Assembly (NCBI GenBank): GCA_017853715.1
Contig: JAFMIZ010000019.1
Location: 1 to 34,411 of the forward strand
Direction of reading: 5' to 3'
DNA: 34,411 nucleotides
Source of the DNA: Pedosphaera sp.
GTDB lineage: Bacteria > Verrucomicrobiota > Verrucomicrobiia > Limisphaerales > DSYF01
Numbering within the stretch: the first letter of the stretch is position 1; every line of letters begins with the position of its first letter. Positions 8,674-16,434 of this stretch are shown here, piece by piece. The translations under genes and the position numbers were made by a program. Under the pieces are notes generated by a model that was not told the origin of the DNA, did no database searches, and saw nothing but the letters and a program-made list of their open reading frames with translations.

Positions 8674-9303
8674 ATGCTGCTTCCGACGTTGTTGAAGAAC
8701 GGTGGGCCCATGATGTGGTTCCTGCTCATTTTGAGCGGCGTGGCCATCGCGGTGTTCATCGAGCGCGTGCTCTATTGCCACCGTGCCCAGATCAATTCCT
8801 CCGAGTTCCTCAACGGTGTCCGCACCGTGCTCAAGCGCGACAATGTCGTGGAAGCCCTCGCCATCTGCGACGCCACCCCCGGTCCCGTCGCCCGCCTCGT
8901 GCGCACGGCCATCGTGAATCGCGACAAGGGCAAAGAGGGCATCCGTGAATCGCTGGAAGACGCGGGGCTCGTCGAGGTGCCGCGATTGGAAGCGCGCTTG
9001 AACCTGCTGGCCACGGTGGCGCAAATCTCCCCGTTACTTGGCCTGCTGGGTACTGTTTATGGTTTCATGCTGATGTTCTACCAGCTCCAAGAAGCGGGCG
9101 TTTACGCGAACATCAACCAACTGGCGGGCGGCATCTGGCAGGCGCTCATCAGCGCCGGCGCCGGCATCGCCGTGGCCATCCCCACGCACGCCGCCTACAA
9201 CTATCTCGTCAGCCGCGTGAACGCCATCGTGCTCGACATGGAACGTTCCGCCACTGAGATCGTCAACATCCTCTCCGAACCGTCCGAACCGAGACAGTCA
9301 TGA
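8674..9303 (+). CDS. exbB: MotA/TolQ/ExbB proton-channel family protein
   Basis: ExbB/TolQ proteins form the inner-membrane pentamer that uses the proton gradient to energise TonB or Tol partners. This 209-residue protein has a first membrane helix (about 13-32), a cytoplasmic loop (35-110), a second helix containing 'ISPLLGLLGTVYGF' (118-131) and a third with 'ALISAGAGIAVAIP' (157-170). The channel Thr of helix 2 is kept (Thr127), but the position of E. coli ExbB Thr181 in helix 3 is Ala161. ATG 8674 gives MLLPTLLKNGGP, the usual start of the family; the open frame upstream is not protein-like. The stop overlaps the exbD start (ATGA at 9300-9303), so the genes are translationally coupled. 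Confidence 0.9.
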   Translation: MLLPTLLKNGGPMMWFLLILSGVAIAVFIERVLYCHRAQINSSEFLNGVRTVLKRDNVVEALAICDATPGPVARLVRTAIVNRDKGKEGIRESLEDAGLVEVPRLEARLNLLATVAQISPLLGLLGTVYGFMLMFYQLQEAGVYANINQLAGGIWQALISAGAGIAVAIPTHAAYNYLVSRVNAIVLDMERSATEIVNILSEPSEPRQS

Positions 9304-9731
9304 GATTTCAGCGCAATGCCCGCATCACCAAGGGTTCCATGGAGGCGGCTCCGTGGGCGGCGGTGATGTTTCTGCTGGTGATCTTCATCATGCTGGCCGG
9401 GCTTGTTTACACGCCGGGCGTGCGGGTGCAGTTGCCCGTCTCCGAGGAACTGCCGGGCACCGAAGGCCCGGCCATCCGCGTGGTGATGGATGCCGCCGGC
9501 AACTGTTACTACCGCAATCAACTCATCACCGACGCGATGTTGTTGGAGACACTCGGCAATTTCGCCAAAGCAGCGGAAAAACCCACGCTGGTGGTCGAGG
9601 CGGACCAGGGCACCAGCTACAATCATCTGGTGCGCCTGACGCAACTGGCTCGCAAGGCAGGCATCGAAGAGGCGCTGCTGGCCACGTTGCCCCCGCCGGT
9701 GGGCCGGATGAGACCTGCCGCGCAACCATGA
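9300..9731 (+). CDS. exbD: ExbD/TolR-type biopolymer transport protein, divergent
   Basis: ExbD/TolR has one membrane helix sitting in the ExbB pore and a periplasmic domain. This 143-residue protein has a short cytoplasmic start, a helix at about 18-37 and a periplasmic domain whose 'VRVQLPVSEELPG' and 'PTLVVEADQGTSYNHLVRLTQLARKAGI' match the family. The hallmark Asp at the start of the helix (TPLID in typical members, Asp25 in E. coli) is replaced: the aligned stretch is APWAAV, with Ala21 at the Asp position. The gene overlaps exbB by four bases at its start and the TonB-like gene by four bases at its end. Family membership is fairly sure; normal proton coupling is doubtful. Confidence 0.85.
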   Translation: MRFQRNARITKGSMEAAPWAAVMFLLVIFIMLAGLVYTPGVRVQLPVSEELPGTEGPAIRVVMDAAGNCYYRNQLITDAMLLETLGNFAKAAEKPTLVVEADQGTSYNHLVRLTQLARKAGIEEALLATLPPPVGRMRPAAQP

Positions 9732-10513
9732 ACCTGTCGGCTGAAGATTCCGCGCCGTGGTCCACACGCAAGCTGGGCATCGCCATCGGCATCGCGGTGG
9801 TCACTCAAGCCGTGCTGATCTTCCTGTTCAGTGCGCGGGGTGATTTCAAACCCCGGACAGCAGACATTCGCCCCAGCATTCAACTCTTGACCGGTGTGCG
9901 CCCGGAGTGGTTACGGCTGACGGACCCCTCGCTGTTCGCGCGCACACATCCGGATGGCGTTTCCGCCGCAGCGTGGCTGGATGTTCCGGAGCACAATTAC
10001 CGCCCAGCCGAGCCGCCTGACGCGCCGGCGTGGCTCCCACCTTCGCCTGCCGATTTGGGCAGGACCTTTCAAGATTACGTGAAGAACTTCGCACCGGATG
10101 GGCCGCCGTTGCGCAGTTGGCAGCCGCCCGCCGCCACGGCCCCAACGCGGCTGCGTTATCCACCCATGCCGGACAGTCAGGTGCGCGCTTACGGGACGCT
10201 GGCAAAGCGCGGCATCGCCTCCACCCCCGCCCTGCCCTCGTGGAGCAGCAGCGAGATCCTCGGCCACACGCGCGTGCAAGTGCTGGTGGACGTCTGGGGC
10301 AACCCCATGTCCGCCGCGCTCCTGCAAAGTTGTGGCCTGAAGGAAGCCGACGCCGCTGCGCTAGACATCGCCCGGCGCATGGTGTTCGGACCTGAGCCCG
10401 ACCACCGCGTGAGCGAGTTGAAAGATCCCGAGGCGAAAACCATCACCGGCTGGCTGGTCTTCGCCTGGCGGACGAAGTCGCCGGACACCAACGGCGCACC
10501 CAACCCCCGCTGA
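9728..10513 (+). CDS. TonB-like energy transducer, membrane-anchored
   Basis: This 261-residue protein has a short cytoplasmic start, one membrane helix (about 16-34) and a long Pro- and Trp-rich periplasmic region. Its C-terminal domain (about 180-255) has the TonB pattern 'VQVLVDVWGNPMSAALLQSCGLKEADAAAL' followed by 'GWLVFAW'. The position as third gene after exbB and exbD, with an ATGA overlap at 9728-9731, supports a TonB role of transferring energy to outer-membrane receptors. The linker lacks the long Glu-Pro/Lys-Pro runs of classic TonB. No TonB-dependent receptor is seen in the window, so its target is unknown. Start ATG 9728 is chosen by the overlap; upstream in the same open frame the residues are only a shadow of exbD. 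Confidence 0.78.
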   Translation: MNLSAEDSAPWSTRKLGIAIGIAVVTQAVLIFLFSARGDFKPRTADIRPSIQLLTGVRPEWLRLTDPSLFARTHPDGVSAAAWLDVPEHNYRPAEPPDAPAWLPPSPADLGRTFQDYVKNFAPDGPPLRSWQPPAATAPTRLRYPPMPDSQVRAYGTLAKRGIASTPALPSWSSSEILGHTRVQVLVDVWGNPMSAALLQSCGLKEADAAALDIARRMVFGPEPDHRVSELKDPEAKTITGWLVFAWRTKSPDTNGAPNPR

Positions 10514-10514
10514 G

Positions 10515-10739
10515 ATGCCCATTCACACACTCATCCTTGGTTTTGTGGTGATGACGCTTGGCGCGGTGGGTCTGATCGTTTTTTACACCGAACTGCGGCG
10601 GCGCAAGTTCCAGCCGCACCCCAGCCGCGACCGCATCTTCCGCTGCAAGGAATGCCAGTCCGTTTACACCGACGACCCTGACGTTGACCGCTCGCGCTGC
10701 CCCCAATGCGGCAAGCTCAACGAGGCGATTGAATTTTGA
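10515..10739 (+). CDS. Small membrane protein with a zinc ribbon
   Basis: This 74-residue protein has one N-terminal membrane helix (about 5-24), a basic stretch (RRRKF), then a zinc-ribbon with two Cys pairs, CKEC and CPQC, about 18 residues apart. The ATG starts one base after the stop of the TonB-like gene, so it belongs to the exb operon. The four Cys would bind one Zn2+; the domain is predicted to face the cytoplasm or periplasm depending on orientation, which I cannot settle. I recognise no named family beyond the ribbon fold. A link to the motor complex is only inferred from position. Confidence 0.72.
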   Translation: MPIHTLILGFVVMTLGAVGLIVFYTELRRRKFQPHPSRDRIFRCKECQSVYTDDPDVDRSRCPQCGKLNEAIEF

Positions 10740-10751
10740 TCCCATTTCAGC

Positions 10752-11789
10752 TCACACCGTCGCAATCGCACTCTCCGTACAGCTGCCATCCGTGGGCACC
10801 GAGCGTCCCGCCATCCAGCCGCGCGGCAGATGGCAACGCAGGCAGAGATCGCCGGAGTTGGCCGCGTCCTGACTGGCGATGGCGAGGTTGGCGAGGAACA
10901 GCGGATCACGCGCCACATCGGCCATCATGCTGCCCCGCCAGTTGAAGTAAGGCTGCGATTGGCATCAAAGCCGCCGTGGCACGAGGCGCAGTTGGCCGAG
11001 GAATCCAAGTCCGGCCCATGCTCAAAGGGATGCGCGCCTGGCATGTCAAAGTCGCGCAACGTGCTCGCCACGCCGTGCAAGTTTGTGAGCAGCGGTGATA
11101 CAATCGTGAAAAAGCTGCCGCTCTGATTGGAGCCGCCGTTGCCGTAGAGGTCCGTTGCCACAACGCGCAGCCGCGCTTGGGTGGTGGGCCAGCGGGCGGG
11201 CACCCAGGAGTGATTAGAGACACCCGCCCCCCCCCGGCGACCATCTGCCAGTTGGCCGCGTTGGTGGTGGAGAGGAACAGGTTGGTGGACGTGGTCGGGC
11301 TGGCATCGGTGGCGGGTCCAGGCCACGTTGGTGGCGCGATTCGCAACCAGAGTTTGTCCACCGGTCGGAGTAATCACGGTGACGACTGGCAGTGTGGTGT
11401 CGCCCCAGACCACGGGCGTCAGATAGCCCGCCAACTCCACCAGTTGTGCCGCCGTCAAATCAAGGACGAGATTGGTGTTCGCCATCGAGAGTCCTGGAAA
11501 CGTCGGTGTGTTGGAGTAATTGAGTGTGTCCGCGACCTCGGTGTGGTTTGTGAAGCCATCGCCGTCCGAATCAAAGAAACGCGCGGACAGCACGGCAGCA
11601 GTGGCACACGCCATAGTGGCCGGGCTTGCCCGTCAAGTTATCCAGCTTGGACCCCACAGCGTTTGAGTAAACCTGAAAGAACGCGTCTCGAATCGGCGGC
11701 CGAGCGTGGGTGTTTGCCGTAATGCCGATGAGGAACAAGACGAGCGCGGCTGCAACGGTGGCGGGCGGACGGAAGATCTGAGTATTCAT
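10752..11789 (-). pseudogene. Multihaem c-type cytochrome with Ig-like domain, degraded
   Basis: The minus strand holds the pieces of one exported cytochrome in shifting frames. They run in order: a signal peptide (from ATG 11789, 'AAALVLFLIGITANTHA'), 'GSKLDNL...YGVCH', then in a new frame 'DSDGDGFTNHTEV', a linker and an Ig-like strand 'ATNVAWT'. A further frame holds 'ATDASPTTSTNLFLSTTN', then 'QARLRVVATDLYGNGGS', haem motif CASCH, and in yet another frame 'YFNWRGSMMADVARDPLFLA' with haem motif CLRCH. Shifts lie near 11600 (with apparent loss of sequence after GVCH), near 11315, at a C10 run at 11227-11236 and near 10948. The reading ends at 10752, soon after CLRCH, where family members as I know them go on with more haem sites. 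The gene is convergent with the zinc-ribbon gene. The loss of its role is inferred from at least four lesions and a missing 3' end. Confidence 0.8.
11227..11236. repeat. C10 homopolymer tract
   Basis: Ten consecutive C lie inside the degraded cytochrome gene (G10 on its coding strand). A frame change occurs exactly here. Such tracts slip easily in replication and are also a common source of sequencing error. Confidence 0.85.
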
Positions 11790-11982
11790 GGCAATGCTCC
11801 GGTTGCGGGCATCGCGAACGGCGCGCGAGACCTGACTGTATTTCTGGAGTCACCTTGGCCCCCATCTGGAACCGCTGGCTTGCCCGATATTGTGCAAGCT
11901 TTAGCGTGAATTGGCCTGACCTGAGCCGCTGCCGCACTTTCGCCCTTTTTAATTCCGCCCTTTTAACTTTTAATTGGCGCGC

Positions 11983-13317
11983 ATGATTACGCGTTACTCG
12001 CGCCCGGAAATGCGGGCCATCTGGACCGACGAAAACAAGCTCAACCTCTGGCTGCAGATCGAACTGCTGGCCAGCGAGGCGCTCGTCAAGGAAGGCGTCG
12101 TGCCCGCCAAGGATTTCAAGAAGATCAAGGCCGGTTGCGACAAGTGGTTTGCCGATCTGCCCGGCCTCGTCGCCCGCCAGCGCGAATTGGAGAAGGTCCT
12201 CAACCACGACGTCATCGGCTTCACCACCGCCGTCGCCGAGGCCATCAACGACCAGGCCAGCCGCTGGTTCCACTTCGGCCTCACCAGCAGCGACGTGGGC
12301 GACACCTGTTACGCCGTGCAAATGAGGCAAAGCGCCGACCTGCTCATCGCCGACGTAAAAAAGCTTCTACCGGTCATCAAGCGCCGCGCCAACGAGCACA
12401 AGTTCACGCCCTGCATCGGTCGCAGTCACGGCATTCAAGCCGAGCCGACCACGTTCGGCCTGAAACTTGCGCTCATGTATGACGAGTTCAAACGCGCCCT
12501 GCGCCGGTTGGAGTCCGTGCGTTACACGGTCGCCGTGGGCAAGATCTCCGGTGCCGTCGGCACCAGCGCGCATTTGTCGCCGCGGGTGGAGGCTTATGTG
12601 TGCAAGAAGCTCGGCGTCCGGCCGGCGCCCATTGCCACGCAAGTGGTGCAACGCGACATACACGCCGAGTTCCAAACCACGATGGCGCTCGTCGGCGCGA
12701 GCATCGAGCGGTGGGCGGTGGAGTTCCGCCATCTGCAACGCACGGAGGTGCTCGAGGCGGAGGAGCCGTTCACCCAGGGCCAGAAAGGTTCCAGCGCCAT
12801 GCCGCACAAGCGCAATCCCATCACCTGGGAACGCCTCACCGGCCTTGCGCGCGTGCTGCGCGGCAACGCCGTGGCCTCGCTGGAGAACGTCGCCCTCTGG
12901 CACGAGCGCGACATCAGCCATAGCAGCGTCGAGCGTATCATCTTCCCGGATAGCTGCACACTGCTCGATTACATGTTCGGCCTGCTGACGCGCCTGATGG
13001 ACGGCCTTGTGGCTTATCCGGCGAACATGAAGAAGAACCTCGGCCTCTCGCTCGGCATGTGGAACAGCCAGACCGTGCTGCTCGCGCTCATCAAGAAGGG
13101 CCTGACGCGCGAAGAGGCCTATCACCTCGTCCAACGCGGAGCCATGAAAACGTGGGAGGTAAAGCACGCCGGCCGCGATGACGCGGATTTTCTCGAAGTC
13201 CTCAAGGCCGACCCCGACGTGGCCAAGCACTTCAAGAAGGGTGAACTGGAGAAGCTCTGCTCGCTGGATTTCCACTTCAAGGAAGTGGACAACCGGTTCA
13301 AGAAGCTGGGGCTTTAA
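11983..13317 (+). CDS. purB: Adenylosuccinate lyase
   Basis: PurB catalyses two fumarate-releasing steps: SAICAR to AICAR in purine synthesis and adenylosuccinate to AMP. The 444-residue protein matches the family's usual length of about 430-480. The superfamily signature is present as 'GSSAMPHKRNPI', with the flexible-loop Ser, and the upstream catalytic His lies in 'IGRSHGIQAEPTTFG'; 'FHFGLTSSDVGDT' is the substrate-binding region. ATG 11983 gives MITRYSRPEM, the normal start; a TTG three codons upstream is an alternative. About 190 bases upstream carry no gene. PhoB follows after 66-84 bases that hold a Pho box, so phoB probably has its own promoter. Confidence 0.96.
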   Translation: MITRYSRPEMRAIWTDENKLNLWLQIELLASEALVKEGVVPAKDFKKIKAGCDKWFADLPGLVARQRELEKVLNHDVIGFTTAVAEAINDQASRWFHFGLTSSDVGDTCYAVQMRQSADLLIADVKKLLPVIKRRANEHKFTPCIGRSHGIQAEPTTFGLKLALMYDEFKRALRRLESVRYTVAVGKISGAVGTSAHLSPRVEAYVCKKLGVRPAPIATQVVQRDIHAEFQTTMALVGASIERWAVEFRHLQRTEVLEAEEPFTQGQKGSSAMPHKRNPITWERLTGLARVLRGNAVASLENVALWHERDISHSSVERIIFPDSCTLLDYMFGLLTRLMDGLVAYPANMKKNLGLSLGMWNSQTVLLALIKKGLTREEAYHLVQRGAMKTWEVKHAGRDDADFLEVLKADPDVAKHFKKGELEKLCSLDFHFKEVDNRFKKLGL

Positions 13318-13325
13318 GCGGCCGC

Positions 13326-13365
13326 CCGTCACCCAATCGTCACAAAGCTGTCGCTTGACCGTCAT
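13326..13365 (+). promoter_or_regulatory. Pho box array (PhoB binding sites) upstream of phoB
   Basis: Four direct repeats of the PhoB half-site type stand at exactly 11-base steps: cCGTCAC (13326-13332), tCGTCAC (13337-13343), cTGTCGC (13348-13354) and cCGTCAT (13359-13365). The known Pho box is a 7-base CTGTCAT-like repeat with 4-base A/T-leaning gaps, giving the same 11-base period, and one PhoB dimer binds two repeats. Four repeats would hold two dimers. The array ends 36 bases before GTG 13402. This predicts autoregulation of phoB-phoR under phosphate limitation. Confidence 0.82.
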
Positions 13366-13401
13366 TGAGCGGCGGCGGGTTGCATGGTATTCAGAGGGCG
13401 C

Positions 13402-14085
13402 GTGAAATCGAAGATCCTCGTGGTGGATGATGAGCCGGAGGCCGTTGAGCTCGTGGAGTTCAATTTGAAAGGCGCGGGCTATGAAGTCTCCACCGCGGGT
13501 GACGGTGCCGAGGCGCTCAGCAAGGCCCGCCGCATCCAGCCCAATCTGGTCATCCTTGACGTGATGATGCCGGAGATTGACGGCATGGAGGTCTGCAAAC
13601 TGCTGCGACGCGACCCGGCCACGAGCACCATCCCCATCATCATGCTCACCGCGAAGGCTTCCGAAGTGGACCGCGTATTGGGGCTAGAGCTGGGCGCGGA
13701 CGATTACGTAGTCAAGCCGTTCAGCCCGCGCGAACTGGTGTTGCGCGTGAAGAAGATCCTGGAACGCGGCAAACCCGCTGAAACCGCCAAGGAAAAGTTC
13801 GTTTGCGGCGACCTCGTCATCGATATCCCACGCCACGCCGTCTTGTGGAAGGGCAAGGAGATTGATCTTACCGCCACCGAGTTCAAGCTGCTCAGCACGC
13901 TGGCGCAACGCCGCGGACGCGTGCAGTCGCGCGATGCGCTGCTGCGCGATGTCTGGGGCTACGAAAGCATGATCGATACGCGCACCGTGGACACCCACAT
14001 GCGCCGCCTGCGCGAGAAGATGGGGCCGGCCGCCAAATACCTCGACACGATCCGCGGCGTCGGCTATCGCTTCATCGAAGAATGA
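13402..14085 (+). CDS. phoB: Phosphate-regulon type response regulator (OmpR/PhoB family)
   Basis: This 227-residue cytoplasmic transcription factor has a receiver domain (residues 1-120) with acidic pair Asp9/Asp10, phospho-acceptor Asp53 in 'ILDVMMPE', Thr83 and Lys105. A winged-helix DNA-binding domain (about 130-227) carries 'LTATEFKLLSTLAQ' and 'DTRTVDTHMRRLREKMG'. I prefer GTG 13402 (MKSKILVVDDE, with AGAGGG just upstream) to ATG 13384, because the latter lies only 18 bases from the Pho box and leaves no room for a -10 element and start site; the longer form would add six residues. A histidine kinase gene follows. The Pho box directly upstream supports the PhoB identity over other members of the OmpR family. 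Confidence 0.92.
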   Translation: MKSKILVVDDEPEAVELVEFNLKGAGYEVSTAGDGAEALSKARRIQPNLVILDVMMPEIDGMEVCKLLRRDPATSTIPIIMLTAKASEVDRVLGLELGADDYVVKPFSPRELVLRVKKILERGKPAETAKEKFVCGDLVIDIPRHAVLWKGKEIDLTATEFKLLSTLAQRRGRVQSRDALLRDVWGYESMIDTRTVDTHMRRLREKMGPAAKYLDTIRGVGYRFIEE

Positions 14086-14124
14086 AGCGTGACCCGCACC
14101 GTCTGAATTCAATCTCCAGTCAAC

Positions 14125-14153
14125 GGCCGCCGAAGGTGCAACGCGGCCTTTTT
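14125..14153 (+). terminator. Possible attenuator/terminator hairpin between phoB and phoR
   Basis: GGCCGC (14125-14130) pairs perfectly with GCGGCC (14143-14148) around a 12-base loop and is followed at once by TTTTT (14149-14153). This has the shape of a weak intrinsic terminator. It could lower phoR transcription relative to phoB. The stem is only six pairs, so some read-through is likely. Confidence 0.5.
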
Positions 14154-14164
14154 GAATTTCTCCT

Positions 14165-15331
14165 GTGTGGCCTTATCTGATCATCGCGTCACTGCTGGCA
14201 CTCGCAGCGTGGCTGGCATGGCGATTGCGTCGCAGCCAGGCTGAGGCGGAGCAACTCCGCACGCAGAACGCCTCCCTCGCGGACGGCCAGCGGCTGGCCG
14301 CACTCCAAGCCCGCGCACAGGAGACGGCGGTGTTCAACAGCATGGTGGAAGGCTTGGTGCTGCTCGATGGCCAGGGCCGGATCCAGCTGGCCAATCGCCA
14401 GTTCAGCCGGCTGTTCGGGGCCGGGGATAATCTCACGGGCAAGACCATCATCGAAGCGGCCCGTATGCACGAAGTGGCAGAGCTGGTGGATGGCTTAAGC
14501 GCCGACGAGCCGGCGCATGGCGCCGAGCTGCGTTTGCCAGGCCTCCCTGACCGCTGGCTGGAAGTGAATGCAGCAGCCGTGTTCGACACACAACAGCGAC
14601 GTAAGGGCACGGTGGTGGTCTTTCATGACCTAACCCGGCTGAAGAAGCTCGAGCGCAACCGCGAGGAATTCGTAGCCAACGTGAGCCATGAGCTACGCAC
14701 CCCGTTGTCGTTGATCAAGGGTTACACCGAGACGCTGCTTGACGGCGCAAAGGACAACCCCGAAGTCTCGCTGAAGTTTCTCCAGACGATTGACCGCAAC
14801 GCGGAACGGCTAAAACTGCTGATCGAGGATTTGCTCACCATTTCCGAACTGGAATCCGGGCGCATCCGGTTGCAATTGCAGCCGGTGGCACTGAAGCCGT
14901 TAGTGGATAAATTGTGCGAGGACTTCAAACCGCGCGCCGCATCGCGCGACGTCACCCTCGTGAACGAAGTTCCCGACCTGACAGCCAATGCGGACTCCGA
15001 TCGCGTGCAACAAGTGATCAGCAACCTGGTGGACAATGCAATCAAATACGGCGGCAGCGAGGGCACGGTGACCATTCGCGGTCGCACGGGACAAGACGGC
15101 ACCATCGAGCTGTGCGTCGCTGACAACGGGCCGGGCATTCCTGAGGATGCGCGCGAACGCATCTTTGAGCGGTTCTATCGCTTGGACAAAGCCCGTTCGC
15201 GCGAGCAAGGCGGGACGGGTTTGGGCCTTTCCATCGTGAAGCACATCATCCAATGCCACGGAGGCAAAGTCTGGGTCGAAAGCGAACCCGGAAAAGGCAG
15301 CCGCTTTTTCTTCTCGCTGCCGCAGGGTTAA
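14165..15331 (+). CDS. phoR: Phosphate-regulon sensor histidine kinase (PhoR type)
   Basis: This 388-residue membrane-anchored kinase has one N-terminal helix (about 3-19), a coiled stretch, a PAS domain (about 52-155), a dimerisation domain with the phospho-acceptor His175 in 'NVSHELRTPLS', and an ATPase domain. The latter shows the N box 'NLVDNAIKYGG' (from 287), G1 'DNGPGIPEDARERIF' (about 320) and G2 'GGTGLGLSIV' (about 349). The single helix and absence of a large periplasmic sensor domain are as in PhoR, which senses phosphate through PhoU and the Pst transporter. No pst or phoU gene is in the window. The start is GTG 14165 (MWPYLIIASLL); no strong ribosome site is visible. It lies 79 bases after phoB with a hairpin between. 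Confidence 0.92.
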   Translation: MWPYLIIASLLALAAWLAWRLRRSQAEAEQLRTQNASLADGQRLAALQARAQETAVFNSMVEGLVLLDGQGRIQLANRQFSRLFGAGDNLTGKTIIEAARMHEVAELVDGLSADEPAHGAELRLPGLPDRWLEVNAAAVFDTQQRRKGTVVVFHDLTRLKKLERNREEFVANVSHELRTPLSLIKGYTETLLDGAKDNPEVSLKFLQTIDRNAERLKLLIEDLLTISELESGRIRLQLQPVALKPLVDKLCEDFKPRAASRDVTLVNEVPDLTANADSDRVQQVISNLVDNAIKYGGSEGTVTIRGRTGQDGTIELCVADNGPGIPEDARERIFERFYRLDKARSREQGGTGLGLSIVKHIIQCHGGKVWVESEPGKGSRFFFSLPQG

Positions 15332-15345
15332 CGGCCAGGCCAAGG

Positions 15346-16197
15346 TCACCGTCTCGCTCCACCTGCCTCAGTGCAATGCGATCCTCCTCGCGCTCCACCG
15401 GTTCGGTCATGGGTTCGTCGCTGAGTTTGAAGGTGGCGTGGTGGTGGGGGCGACAAGTTGCGCCCCGGCCAGGTCAGCCATTTGCAATGCTTCCTCCGGC
15501 GTGCAGTGGGCGTGAATCCAGGGATCATACGCACCGATCGGCATAATGGCAGCCGCATATGGTCCGCCGGAACGGAGATTGCGAAAGAGTGTCGTCATGG
15601 CGGTGTCGCCGCCAAAGAGGATCGCCTTGCCTTCGCGACGCAACACGCAGCCATTGTAACCGCACTCACGGTCATTCGGCCAACGGCGGCCCCAAAGGTT
15701 TACTTCAAATGCTTCAACATAAACTTCGCCACTGCCAGTAATAACGGTGGTCTGCTCTCCCCAGTTCAATTCGGAGATGTTGCTCAACTGGCTGGATTTC
15801 AAAATCTCCGTGGTATCATACGACGTGACGACCTTCTGGCCGGCGCAAATCGGGAAAGCGTGGGCAGGTCCAGGTGATTTATGTGCGCGTGAGAAAGCAG
15901 GACCAAGTCCACAGGCGGAAGCTGATTAAATCTCAGGGCAGCAGCGATATGGCGTTTAGGTCCGAGCGTCATCACGCCCGCATCCACTCCAACACACTCA
16001 ACGAAGACCGGATCCGTAAGGATGCGCACGCCATAGAAATTGATCAGCACCGTCGCGTGGCCGACCCAAGTGAACGTGATGCGATTGTTGTCCCATGTGT
16101 CAGGCCTGGGTGTGCTGGGGGCGGGCAAGGGATTACCCCCAAAATCGCGGGCTATCATCCGCCCAACGCGGGCAAGGCGGGAGCCCTAGTAGCGCAT
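15346..16197 (-). pseudogene. Metallo-beta-lactamase-fold hydrolase (NAPE-PLD/UlaG-like), degraded
   Basis: Pieces of one gene lie in order on the minus strand. 'ITFTWVGHATVLI' and 'ILTDPVF' are the standard opening of the NAPE-PLD-like branch. Next come 'VDLVLLSHAHINHLDLPTL', then in a second frame 'SELNWGEQTTV', 'CGYNGCVLRREGKAILFGGDTA' and 'IMPIGAYDPWIHAHCTPEEAL', then in a third frame 'HATFKLSDEPMTEPVE'. The metal motif HxHxDH reads HAHINH, so a zinc-binding Asp has become Asn. A TAG (16186-16188) interrupts an upstream 'MRY*GSRLARVGRMI' that looks like the old start. Shifts lie near 15840, near 15445 and probably near 15360, and no clear stop remains before phoR. The protein is almost surely inactive. 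The gene is convergent with phoR. Confidence 0.82.
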
Positions 16198-16434
16198 CCA
16201 AATTGAGCCGCCTGCCAGCCTGGCGAGGGCGGCAATGACACTACGCTTCAAGAATCTCCGACGCGATGACGTCATGGTGGGGTAAGATAAGGGCGAATCC
16301 CTAACTGGCAAATGCAACCATGGACTTGTGCCGGTGGCCCGTCAGAGCAGGGCAAATCAGAAACGGGAATCGCCGCGCTCCAACGAGGCGCAGCTACGAG
16401 GATTTGACCGGAGACTGATTCGTCGCGCCAGGAC
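16198..16434. other. Intergenic stretch with no visible gene
   Basis: About 240 bases between the TPR gene's stop and the dead hydrolase gene's old start. Short frames here lack protein-like composition, and I see no hairpin with a T-run. Confidence 0.4.
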
